A stretch of 57,338 bases of DNA from an uncultured Clostridium sp. (GTDB taxonomy: Bacteria; Bacillota_I; Bacilli_A; Acholeplasmatales; Anaeroplasmataceae), in assembly GCA_946540005.1 (NCBI GenBank), contig CAMNHY010000006.1, positions 1-57,338 of the forward strand, given 5' to 3'. Within the stretch, counting starts at the first letter, position 1; each line of letters begins with the position of its first letter. The position numbers were made by a program, and so were the translations under genes. The notes under the pieces are model-generated. The model ran no database searches. It was not told the origin of the DNA and saw only the letters and a list, made by a program, of their open reading frames with translations. Positions 7,801-15,059 of the stretch are shown here, in pieces.

Positions 7801-9729
7801 GCTGATTTAAATGAAGAAACAATCTTATCAAATTATAGTAATACTAATTGGGATAATGAATTAAGTGCTTTATTAACTAATTTAAGTTTAATTGGTCTTA
7901 ATATTAATCCTCAAAATGAGGTTGTTGTTGATACTAGACGTATATTATACTTAGGTGAACCAAATGAGACTGATAATACAAGAACTAATATTTCATTATT
8001 ATATGAATCAAGTATTTTATCTCATTCATTAAGTAAGACAATTAGCAATATCAATACAATATATGTTCCTTTATCTTCATATGATGGTGAAATCATTAAA
8101 GAAACTGAATTAGGTAATACAATACATGCATTCTTTGAATTAATAGGATTAGAAAATATCTCAAGTCAACAATTTGATATAGATAGTATAAAAGATTTTA
8201 TTGATTTAACTCGAATTGGAAATATTCAAACATTAGAAAATCTAGTAAAACCAAATATAGTTAATGCTACTATTGCCAATATGATTATTACTAAGACAGA
8301 TAGCAGTAACATTATTACTCCAAATGAATTTGTATTTAACAAGAATGATGAAACAAATCTAATTAAGTGGTTATATCAAGATGATTCAAATAAGGGTGAA
8401 ACAATTAAACTTATTGATTCAATCAATTCACTTAATTTATTAAATAATATAACAAGTGGAGATGTAGTTGTTAATATATCTGATGTATTAGATTTAAGTG
8501 ATTCAAATATTGATATTTTAACAAATAGTTCAATAATGGAAGCTACAATTATTGATTATATTGTTAATAATAAATCAAATGCTATCTATATTCCTACTGA
8601 TTATCAAATTAGTACTGATCTTTTAATTGCAAATTATAGTTCGTGCAAGTTCGTTACTGAAAACGAAATTAATAAGATGATTAAAGGTCTTGCACGTATT
8701 GGAAATGCATTCAGTAATCTAGCATTTAATTTCAATTTGATAGAAGGATTCTTAGAAAATGATTCTAATAATGTTAAGAAATTAGATACTATACTTAACA
8801 GTTATGTATTATGGTATTCAATTAGTAATTATTGTATGCAAGTAAATGATATTAATATTTCTAAATCAACAATTACTAGCATTTTAGATAATAATTATAT
8901 TACTAAGGAAGAAATTGAATTATTAATTGAATCTTTAAATATGCTAAATATATCTGATTTCAATGATATTAATTATAATTCAATATTATCAATTGATAAT
9001 GTTAATAACTTCCTAAATTCAACAACTATTTGGTATACAATATCAAATAAAATGTTTAATGTTTCAACAATTACATTAACTGAAAATGAAATTGAGATTA
9101 AAAACGAAGATGAATTATTCATTTATAAAGATGAATTATTAGCCTTTGTGCAAGGTGTAAAATTATTAACTACATCAAATGATTTAGATAATATTTCAAT
9201 TGAACCTAACAATGTTGTAGCTAATATAGATTCATTAATTGATAGTTCTATTATAAGAACATTAATTACAAAAGAAATTATTAATTCTAATAATGATATT
9301 GTAATAGAAAGAACTAATTTATCTACAAATGAAACAGAAACATTTGCATCTTTATTTAGAAAGTTTGAAAATAATAATTTATCAAATGATACTGTATGTC
9401 AATTAACTAAAGAAGAAATAATTGAATTTAAGAATGCAATTGTATTAATTTTTGGCACTAATAGTGTATCATTTGAGATTGATTATCAATCAATTAATTT
9501 CACTACAATTAATCAATCAATCTTAGATTCAACAATTATCCTAGCAGGTCTTCAAACAAATCTTAGAAAAGGTATTACTTACTATAATGCAGGTAGAAGT
9601 GAAGAAGACAAGGTTAAATTAACAAATGATTATTCTTATAGAGTATATAATTTGAATAGTGATACGACATATGAAGATTATATTTCTAAAGAAGAAGCAC
9701 ATAACTTTATTACAAAAATACATAATTAA
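4840..9729 (+). CDS. Very large CvpA-like membrane protein with a repetitive extracytoplasmic tail
   Basis: The protein has 1629 residues. The N-terminal 220 residues resemble the CvpA (colicin V production) membrane family: helices at about 14-33, 42-62, 129-151 and 195-219, the early GLRRGFSKS turn, and HRIAGSFVGLLRGIIVGIF before helix four. A lysine/arginine-rich loop (165-190) should be cytoplasmic. The remaining 1400 residues are hydrophilic, Asn/Ser/Asp-rich and contain at least nine, perhaps eleven, degenerate units of the form [DN]S-[ST]-I-x-x-x-x-I-x(3)-I followed some 10-15 residues later by a short strand, often ending I-P. Clear copies begin near residues 873, 950, 1057, 1140, 1229, 1320, 1392, 1467 and 1563. 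CvpA proteins are normally about 160-250 residues, so the tail is the unusual part. Its function is unknown; a surface or septal scaffold role is only a guess. Confidence 0.75.
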   Translation: MSDFVYKLLTDVLPWLPTIIFGICILFAFFSGLRRGFSKSLKLFITFLLAILISFIFFIVIKNNFDTISVRFADWILSFSGSSLQQKLNTTGTYSTLTQYLEEYLSKNEKIKEYVQSNNLTIQEVTKLIYSFALIIVNICLAITCIVVFFIAKAILYIFYLIFAREGRKKKKINRAFAEKRRDKPYKPHRIAGSFVGLLRGIIVGIFLMIPFGTLNLIVANNVSNIEYNTDKRDSTAAIAEVVDAINQYSTKGVGKILTSVKNPEGMPIYLIVADKLLSTEYVYKDENGQDVKLDLTLSKDIAPLTGFICNVSFQFLQYGYDINKQYTSDELIEFITSDKEIDGLTLEEKIKSLIESVGVEEKSLIGYVSDVFVISFVDKYVGEDVNDENISNQEISKKMLYHLFLGQNSLKSTEILAKGNLSQVFDIMVTVLKNKDTFVAINNTFNNNNKVNKSLAFGVEEASSENISKGKELMKEINEDLAHLSFYNSTKFNNLISDLVKDTLEEAVPQFDLTTTTGQDMYDVMWTNSIEEVFSFVGKCIDIIVDNQFNNSADFMSHCLTELGDTNSELYDGFKKILDSEGVSIVLNTVGFNSLVENTINDSLSSFIGDEKITFVDTNWATYKDSNGNVIKGEISKILDTIMPSVAKLYTIFISSDNGNLVENDYKEIIDILTDKNSSIFDLLETNNENHSNLIHAFLSDVFKAKFITYEDQRFGLYVPSNCLEEIDVRTGNYDVISSDSFKEIFDFLNQISDDAFDIKNGNADAINLIEKYSNSIKESDLILANISNILYRFGQKYLTIPQKLSLDDDVIDDNISQWTKENGEMSKLIDIVKNFSQIIHSIQNQSDTSKLMALVVKDGGATINSLSDSLIVNATITAKIKEVTNNTDLKIYIPDEAYNDSNHDTIKKNEFVQTVRYIKKIYDVDDSATSLDLKDFKYQRLLDKDAIEILLDSTIMVSTIAYFVRDHIVSNPNVSKYLVIPNDLLADLNEETILSNYSNTNWDNELSALLTNLSLIGLNINPQNEVVVDTRRILYLGEPNETDNTRTNISLLYESSILSHSLSKTISNINTIYVPLSSYDGEIIKETELGNTIHAFFELIGLENISSQQFDIDSIKDFIDLTRIGNIQTLENLVKPNIVNATIANMIITKTDSSNIITPNEFVFNKNDETNLIKWLYQDDSNKGETIKLIDSINSLNLLNNITSGDVVVNISDVLDLSDSNIDILTNSSIMEATIIDYIVNNKSNAIYIPTDYQISTDLLIANYSSCKFVTENEINKMIKGLARIGNAFSNLAFNFNLIEGFLENDSNNVKKLDTILNSYVLWYSISNYCMQVNDINISKSTITSILDNNYITKEEIELLIESLNMLNISDFNDINYNSILSIDNVNNFLNSTTIWYTISNKMFNVSTITLTENEIEIKNEDELFIYKDELLAFVQGVKLLTTSNDLDNISIEPNNVVANIDSLIDSSIIRTLITKEIINSNNDIVIERTNLSTNETETFASLFRKFENNNLSNDTVCQLTKEEIIEFKNAIVLIFGTNSVSFEIDYQSINFTTINQSILDSTIILAGLQTNLRKGITYYNAGRSEEDKVKLTNDYSYRVYNLNSDTTYEDYISKEEAHNFITKIHN

Positions 9730-9740
9730 TAATAAAAATT

Positions 9741-9772
9741 GGCAATTCCTAAAATTTGGAATTGCCATTTTT
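9741..9772. terminator. Bidirectional terminator
   Basis: GGCAATTCC (9741-9749) pairs with GGAATTGCC (9758-9766). T-rich sequence lies on the right and A-rich (T-run for the minus strand) on the left, so it can stop both the CvpA-like gene and the leftward asparaginase gene. Confidence 0.85.
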
Positions 9773-9775
9773 ATA

Positions 9776-10759
9776 TCAATTTTTTTCGCCTGCAATGTTT
9801 TGGTTGAATATATGTCTTATTTCTTTAATATCGTTTGTTTGACCTAATGCCCACATTAATTTTGTAATGCAAGATTCATTTGTCATATCATTGGCGGTTA
9901 TAACACCATTTTCTAGACTTTTCTTTCCTACTTCATATATATTTAGATTAACACCGTCGTATAAGCATTGACTAGATACAACAATTGGAATATTTAATTT
10001 TAAAGCTTTTTTTAAATATGGAGTAAAATCACGTCTTATAAACTGTATACCACCTTGACCAAAAGCCTCAATAACGATACCTTTAACATTAGAATTAATT
10101 AATATATCTATAATTTTAGGATCTGTTGCAGGTGTTAGTTTTAATAAGAATACATTTGTTTCTATATTAGGACTAAATATAACTTCATCTTGATAAGCTG
10201 GTAATTTGTCTGAATTAATAAATAGACCTTTTGAATCGATTTTTCCTATCGGAGTTGTATTTATTGATTCGAACGCATGGAAAGATGATGTTGCAACTTT
10301 TACACAACGAGTTGCAAGTATAATTTCCTTATCAAATGCTACAAATATTCCTCTATAACCTGATAAAGCCATTTTAAAAGCTTGCCTTAAATTTGATATG
10401 GCATCAGTCATTTCGTTATCAATTGGTAATTGTGAACCTGTGAACACAATAGGAATATTTGGATTTTGAATCATAAATGACATCATACTTGCAGTATAAG
10501 CCATTGTATCTGTTCCATGTGTGATAACTATACCATCATAATTATTTAAATTTTCATAAATCGCAGTCGCAATAATTTTCCATTCTTCTGGTTGTATATT
10601 AGTTGAATCTAAGACCATTAATTCTCTTGTATCTAACTCGAAACCTTTAATTACTCCAAGAAAGCTTAATACATGATTTAAATTAGAGGGAATTAATCCA
10701 TTATTAGATTCAATTGATGATATTGTACCACCAGTAGATAATAATAGAATTTTTTTCAT
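9776..10759 (-). CDS. ansA: L-asparaginase, type I (AnsA-like)
   Basis: This cytoplasmic enzyme hydrolyses L-asparagine to aspartate and ammonia. The N-terminal nucleophile motif STGGTISS is at residues 8-15 and the second active-site motif ITHGTDTMAYTASM near residue 83. A later TPATDP segment and an IEAFGQGGI segment are also typical. The 327-residue length and the absence of a signal peptide fit the type I cytosolic form. An RBS (CGAGGT) precedes ATG 10759. It is a single-gene unit between a shared terminator and the tRNA-His gene. Confidence 0.93.
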   Translation of the reverse strand: MKKILLLSTGGTISSIESNNGLIPSNLNHVLSFLGVIKGFELDTRELMVLDSTNIQPEEWKIIATAIYENLNNYDGIVITHGTDTMAYTASMMSFMIQNPNIPIVFTGSQLPIDNEMTDAISNLRQAFKMALSGYRGIFVAFDKEIILATRCVKVATSSFHAFESINTTPIGKIDSKGLFINSDKLPAYQDEVIFSPNIETNVFLLKLTPATDPKIIDILINSNVKGIVIEAFGQGGIQFIRRDFTPYLKKALKLNIPIVVSSQCLYDGVNLNIYEVGKKSLENGVITANDMTNESCITKLMWALGQTNDIKEIRHIFNQNIAGEKN

Positions 10760-10795
10760 AAATTTATACCTCGATATAATTATACTATGAAAAAA

Positions 10796-10822
10796 GAAAA
10801 AAACGAGTTTAAAAACTCGTTT
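10796..10822 (-). terminator. Terminator of tRNA-His transcript
   Basis: Read leftward, AAACGAGTTT and AAACTCGTTT pair across a short loop (10801-10821), followed by a T-rich run. It lies immediately after the tRNA-His gene. Confidence 0.8.
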
Positions 10823-10836
10823 ATATGCTTATTAAA

Positions 10837-10913
10837 TGGGGCGTCATACAGGGATCGAACCTGCGCGTAACGGTGCCACAAACCGCCGTGTTAACCACTT
10901 CACCAATGACGCC
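10837..10913 (-). tRNA. tRNA-His (anticodon GTG)
   Basis: A complete cloverleaf is on the minus strand. The anticodon loop TTGTGGC gives GTG. The acceptor GCGTCAT/ATGACGC has the extra G at -1 opposite C73 that marks tRNA-His. The T-arm has GCAGG-TTCGATC-CCTGT, and a CCA tail is encoded. Confidence 0.95.
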
Positions 10914-11024
10914 ATATCACGTTAAGCAAGAATAATTATAACATAACTTTAACTTTTGTAAAGCGCAAATTTGAAAATTTTGTGTATTATTTCCAAAATG
11001 CTTTAAAATTTAGAAAAAATAAAG

Positions 11025-11030
11025 TATAAT
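11025..11030 (+). promoter_or_regulatory. -10 element (TATAAT) upstream of the membrane-protein pair
   Basis: TATAAT sits 28 bases before the GGAGGT/ATG of the next gene, in a T-rich context. No strong -35 is seen. Confidence 0.5.
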
Positions 11031-11058
11031 ACGACTAGATTTTATATGGAGGTATAAG

Positions 11059-12318
11059 ATGAAAAGGATTCCTATTATTTCAATTTTATATTATGGATTT
11101 ACTGTTATTTTTGGTATAGTACTTACATTCTTCTGGTTCTTATCAGCTCAAAGCTTAAAAATTAATAATGCTTTAGTTGATAGTTCAAAAAATGGTGATG
11201 CATTTAAAATTACACAAATTTTAACTGTTTATCAAAATAAAGATGTAGTTGCACAAGATACTTTAGCTGATGGATCTAAGTTTGTTATATATGAAGTAGA
11301 TGCTACTTATTCAGAAACCATAGATTCTAAGACTGTTGTTAAATTAGATAAGAACTATGTTGGTATTGTTACTAATTTAGGCGATGGTTGGCAAAAAGAA
11401 AAGACAAATAATAAAGATGGTTTAGTAACTAACCAATTTGGTATAAGATTTAATGGTAAGGATATCAATGGTTCAGATAAATCTATTGATTATCGTATTG
11501 GTTATGCTGAAGGTGAATCATTAAAAGAGGATGAGAAGAATATCTATATTAGTAGATATACTCAATATACTTTAACAAATTCAGTTATTTTCTCAATTTC
11601 TGAACATGAATTTGAAAAAAATGAAGTTGAAGAAATCAATTCAATTAGCTTTATTAATAATGATTCATCAACATATGAAACTAAAGAAGTTGGCAATTTA
11701 TCATTTGAATCATCATTCTTTGACATGGTTGAAGAATTTAATAATAAGTATAATGCTTCAACTGATAATAACGAAAAGAATACTTTAGCTGAACAATCTA
11801 GACAAGAATTCATTGATGCTGGATATTCTGTATCAATCTATGCTGATTTAGTTAAATATGTATATGTTGAAAGTACATTCAAAGTAATTCTTTATTTTGT
11901 AATTATATTAATTATTGGTGATTTCTTAGTTGGTAAGCATTATATTCTTGAATTAATTAAGAAAATATTCAAATTTAAAAAGAAAGAAAAAGAATATGAA
12001 TTACCAGACTATATGAAGGAATATGAGGTAAATGTAGAATTTATAGCTAATGTTCCTGATCATTATTCTAAAGATATTACTATTAGATATAATAATGAAA
12101 ATGGTGATGTAATTGAATTAGTTTTAACTAAGGCTAATGGTTATAAAGCTTCAAAGAGATATAAGAATGGTGTTTATAATGAATTAGATATTATATCTGC
12201 TGGAGCTAAGTGCGTAGATGTTCCATCACAAATTAATGTTAGTGGATTAAAATATAGCCAAGTGTTTGTGTTTGAAAGAGTAAAAGAAGAAAATAGTAAT
12301 GAAAAAGAAAATAATTAA
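11059..12318 (+). CDS. Uncharacterised two-helix membrane protein
   Basis: I do not recognise this 419-residue protein. It has an N-terminal helix (about residues 7-30), an extracytoplasmic region of about 240 residues rich in Thr, Ser and Asp, a second helix (about 272-291), then a strongly basic stretch (FKFKKKEKEYEL) and a beta-rich domain of about 120 residues that should be cytoplasmic. No catalytic motif is evident. An RBS (GGAGGT) precedes ATG 11059. It overlaps the VanZ-like gene by 20 bases, so the two are translated from one message and may act together. Confidence 0.7.
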   Translation: MKRIPIISILYYGFTVIFGIVLTFFWFLSAQSLKINNALVDSSKNGDAFKITQILTVYQNKDVVAQDTLADGSKFVIYEVDATYSETIDSKTVVKLDKNYVGIVTNLGDGWQKEKTNNKDGLVTNQFGIRFNGKDINGSDKSIDYRIGYAEGESLKEDEKNIYISRYTQYTLTNSVIFSISEHEFEKNEVEEINSISFINNDSSTYETKEVGNLSFESSFFDMVEEFNNKYNASTDNNEKNTLAEQSRQEFIDAGYSVSIYADLVKYVYVESTFKVILYFVIILIIGDFLVGKHYILELIKKIFKFKKKEKEYELPDYMKEYEVNVEFIANVPDHYSKDITIRYNNENGDVIELVLTKANGYKASKRYKNGVYNELDIISAGAKCVDVPSQINVSGLKYSQVFVFERVKEENSNEKENN

Positions 12319-12754
12319 TATTATATTTTTAATAATTTATATTTCTTTAATAATAATTTTCTTTGTTAAATCGGGTGAAAATGGTACTAATTCAAGTAAT
12401 TCAAGTGAAATAGTAGTCAATATTATTTCTAATGTGTTTCATGTTGAAAAAAATGATAATTTAAGGCTTATAGTTAGAAAATTATTAGGACATTTCTTAT
12501 ATAATGGATTAATTGGTATAAGTTCTATTATATTTTATTTAACATTTAATCATTTTAAATTTAGAACTAAAATAATGATTCATTATATTGTTGGTTTCTT
12601 TGTAGCATTTATTAGTGAATTTGTATTCGAATTAAATGCCTCAGGCAGAAATGCTACATTTAACGATGTTTTAATTGATTATTCTGGATTTATATTATTT
12701 TCAACAATCATATTAATTATTTATATTATTAAAAATACTAAGAAAGAAATTTAA
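12299..12754 (+). CDS. VanZ-like membrane protein
   Basis: This 151-residue protein has four predicted membrane helices and the VanZ-family pattern: a VRKLLGHFLYNGLIG segment before helix two and, near the C-terminus, ISEFVFELNASGRNATF followed by NDVLIDYSG, corresponding to the usual 'E.Q.F.pgR.g...D...N..G'. VanZ is known for low-level teicoplanin resistance, but most homologues have no proven role; an envelope function is likely. It starts within the end of the preceding gene (20-base overlap), and its stop codon lies in the loop of a shared terminator. Confidence 0.75.
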   Translation: MKKKIINIIFLIIYISLIIIFFVKSGENGTNSSNSSEIVVNIISNVFHVEKNDNLRLIVRKLLGHFLYNGLIGISSIIFYLTFNHFKFRTKIMIHYIVGFFVAFISEFVFELNASGRNATFNDVLIDYSGFILFSTIILIIYIIKNTKKEI

Positions 12755-12773
12755 ATCTTTCTTAGTATTTTTT
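12734..12773. terminator. Bidirectional terminator overlapping two stop codons
   Basis: AATACTAAGAAAGA (12734-12747) pairs perfectly over 14 bp with TCTTTCTTAGTATT (12756-12769). A T-run follows on the right and an A-run precedes on the left. The two convergent genes overlap by four bases inside its loop. Confidence 0.85.
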
Positions 12774-14091
12774 TAATCTTTTCAAGCGCGACTATTAAAT
12801 TTGTCTCATTAATATTTGAAAATCCAATTATTAAAATATCATCATATATATTTGTTTTACAAAAATTAGATAAAAAATTTATTTTTATTTTTTCTTTTTC
12901 CAATTCTTTTTTAAACAATTGAATATTAATATCCTTTTTAATTTTAACTAAAATAGATGAATAATTTAAATCTGAATATATTTCAAATAAATCATTATCT
13001 AAATTCTTTTCAATTAATTTTTTCCTATTTAAAAAACTTGTACGTAATTTATTAATATGTCTAGTATAATAACCTTTATCTATATATTCTGTAGCTAATT
13101 GTTGATCAAATGTAGAAATAGAAGATGATATATCTTTAAAATGATTATAAAAATCATTTATTAACCAATTTGGTAACACCATAAATGATATGCAAAGTCC
13201 TGGATAAATTGTTCTTGAAAATGATTCTAGATATATAACTTTATCTGACATATTGAATAATGGTGTTGTTTGATAACCATTATTTCTAAAAGAAGAATCA
13301 AATGAATCTTCTATTATTATTTTATTTTTATTATTTAATATGTTAACTAGTTCTAATTTTCTTTCAAGAGGCATTTTTATGCCTAGAGGAAACTCAGAAA
13401 AAGATGTGATAAGTCCAATTTTAGCACTTGAATTTTCAAATTCCTTAGCGCTAAATCCTTGTTTATCAACATTTATATAATCACAATCTATGAATAAACT
13501 TTTTGAATTATAATAACCAGGTGTTTCAACAGCTATTTTTTTAATATTTAATAATTCAATTATCATCTTTATTAAATTATTAGAACTATTTGAAATTATA
13601 ATTTGATTTGGATGTGCGATTATATCTTTTTGATCATATAATAACTTTGATATAGATTCTTTAAGCTTTAAATATCCAAATGAATCAACTCTTTGAAAAT
13701 AATTACCATCAGTTAATATATTTCTTGCGAGTTTATTTATTATATTTTTAGAAATTTCTAAATCTAATATATTTGATGTAGTTAAGTCATAGATAGGTTT
13801 TTCTAATATTTTTATTTCTTTTTGAACATTTATATCTTTCTTTTCTTTGAAGAATATATTATTTACAAAATAACCTTTTTTATATTTTGAATATATATAA
13901 CCTTCTTCAAGTAAAATGTTATATGCAGATTGTATAGAATTAATTGAAACATTTAAAATAGTTGCATATTTTCTTTTTGATGGTAATTTATCATCTTTTT
14001 TAAGAAGAGATGAAATAATATCATTTTTAATTTTTTCATAGATTTGAATGTATATCTTTTTATCCTTGTTTATTTCAAATTCTAAATTCAT
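12751..14091 (-). CDS. MocR/PdxR-type GntR-aminotransferase regulator lacking the PLP lysine
   Basis: Residues 1-75 form a GntR winged helix (LPSKRKYATILNVSINSIQS region). Residues about 100-446 form a fold-type I aminotransferase domain. Such regulators normally hold pyridoxal phosphate on a Lys in a T/S-F-S-K motif and often control vitamin B6 genes. Here the motif reads YLESFSRTIYPGL, so the lysine is Arg293. The usual downstream Arg is Cys300, and the conserved D-x-Y reads D262-S-F264. The aspartate that contacts the PLP ring is kept. The protein may bind PLP non-covalently or sense something else. It is divergent from an ECF S-component gene, which suggests that gene is its target. Confidence 0.85.
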   Translation of the reverse strand: MNLEFEINKDKKIYIQIYEKIKNDIISSLLKKDDKLPSKRKYATILNVSINSIQSAYNILLEEGYIYSKYKKGYFVNNIFFKEKKDINVQKEIKILEKPIYDLTTSNILDLEISKNIINKLARNILTDGNYFQRVDSFGYLKLKESISKLLYDQKDIIAHPNQIIISNSSNNLIKMIIELLNIKKIAVETPGYYNSKSLFIDCDYINVDKQGFSAKEFENSSAKIGLITSFSEFPLGIKMPLERKLELVNILNNKNKIIIEDSFDSSFRNNGYQTTPLFNMSDKVIYLESFSRTIYPGLCISFMVLPNWLINDFYNHFKDISSSISTFDQQLATEYIDKGYYTRHINKLRTSFLNRKKLIEKNLDNDLFEIYSDLNYSSILVKIKKDINIQLFKKELEKEKIKINFLSNFCKTNIYDDILIIGFSNINETNLIVALEKIKKILRKI

Positions 14092-14115
14092 ATCTGGTAC
14101 CTCAAAATATTTAAA

Positions 14116-14141
14116 AACTGGTTATTTAAAAAGAACCAACT
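14116..14141. promoter_or_regulatory. Inverted repeat, candidate operator of the MocR-type regulator
   Basis: AACTGGTT (14116-14123) and AACCAACT (14134-14141) form an imperfect inverted repeat spaced by 10 bases in the 103-base divergent gap. A further CTAGTT half-site follows at 14142-14147. TATTAT (14153-14158) could be the -10 for the rightward gene. The position between a MocR regulator and a transporter fits an operator. Confidence 0.4.
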
Positions 14142-14194
14142 CTAGTTAATAATATTATAGAAGAAAAATTAAAAAATTTAAATGGAGAATTTAT

Positions 14195-15001
14195 ATGTCT
14201 AAAAAGAATACGCTTTTATTTAAAATTATTATTACTGCTATATTTATAGCCCTATCTTACTCTCTTACATTTGTAAGTATACCACTTCCTACAGGAGCTA
14301 AGGTTCATTTAGGTAATTTTGTACTTGTATTAGCATCATTATTATTTGGTGGATTTATTGGTGGAATAAGTGGATCTATTGGTATGATGCTAAATGATAT
14401 TGTATCAGGTTATACATGGGATACTTTTGTAAGAACGCTTATAGTTAAATTTATATTTGGATTAGTAGTTGGAATATTATTTAGATTATTAATTAATAAA
14501 AAGAAGAATTTAAAGATAGTTTTATATTCTACAACTTTTATATTTTTAATTGGCTTTATAATTAGTTTAATACTATATTTTAATGCTAGTTCATATGATA
14601 ATGGAAATGCTATTATTAATGCGGTTATTTTTAATAATAGAAAAACTATAAAATTATCTATTTTAGTTCCTATTTTCCTATCTATTATTTCTATATTTTT
14701 AATCATTCTATCAGCTTTATCTTTTAAACTAGATAATGTAACATTATCAGTTGCAACAGTTACAACTTTAGGTGTATTAGTAAACACAATCCTAGAATTT
14801 GTATCAAGATGGATTATTAAAGGTATTATTAATTCTAATTTTAATATAGGTTTAGTTGAATCTATATCTAAATTACCATCAAATTTAATTACAGGTGTTG
14901 TAACAATTATATTTGCGTCAGCTTTATTTTTACCTCTTTATAAAGCTTTAAAGGATGAAAAAAGATTTGTTGAAATTTCAAATATTAAGATTGATGAATA
15001 G
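14195..15001 (+). CDS. ECF transporter S component (substrate-binding membrane subunit)
   Basis: This 268-residue integral membrane protein has six or more helices. The N-terminal region, with ALSYSLTFVSIPLPTGAKVH then LGNFVLVLASLLFGG and SGSIGMMLNDI, is typical of S components of energy-coupling factor transporters, which bind a vitamin and dock onto a shared EcfAAT module encoded elsewhere. Next to a MocR/PdxR-type regulator, a vitamin B6-type substrate is plausible, but other vitamins cannot be excluded. Helices four and five carry a longer-than-usual loop region (about residues 105-165). An RBS (GGAGAA) precedes ATG 14195. Confidence 0.75.
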   Translation: MSKKNTLLFKIIITAIFIALSYSLTFVSIPLPTGAKVHLGNFVLVLASLLFGGFIGGISGSIGMMLNDIVSGYTWDTFVRTLIVKFIFGLVVGILFRLLINKKKNLKIVLYSTTFIFLIGFIISLILYFNASSYDNGNAIINAVIFNNRKTIKLSILVPIFLSIISIFLIILSALSFKLDNVTLSVATVTTLGVLVNTILEFVSRWIIKGIINSNFNIGLVESISKLPSNLITGVVTIIFASALFLPLYKALKDEKRFVEISNIKIDE

Positions 15002-15059
15002 ATTGAAGCTTATCTTTTTTAAATCCTTAATTTATGATATACTTTCATTAGGTGATTTT

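Noticed and set aside
4840-9729. Frameshift or gene fusion as cause of the 1629-residue length
   Set aside because: The frame is continuous with uniform composition and the repeat units run through the C-terminal half, so it is one gene.
14955-15059. N-terminal extension of the WYL-HAD gene
   Set aside because: It overlaps the end of the ECF gene, has no ribosome binding site, and adds sequence not belonging to the HTH domain.
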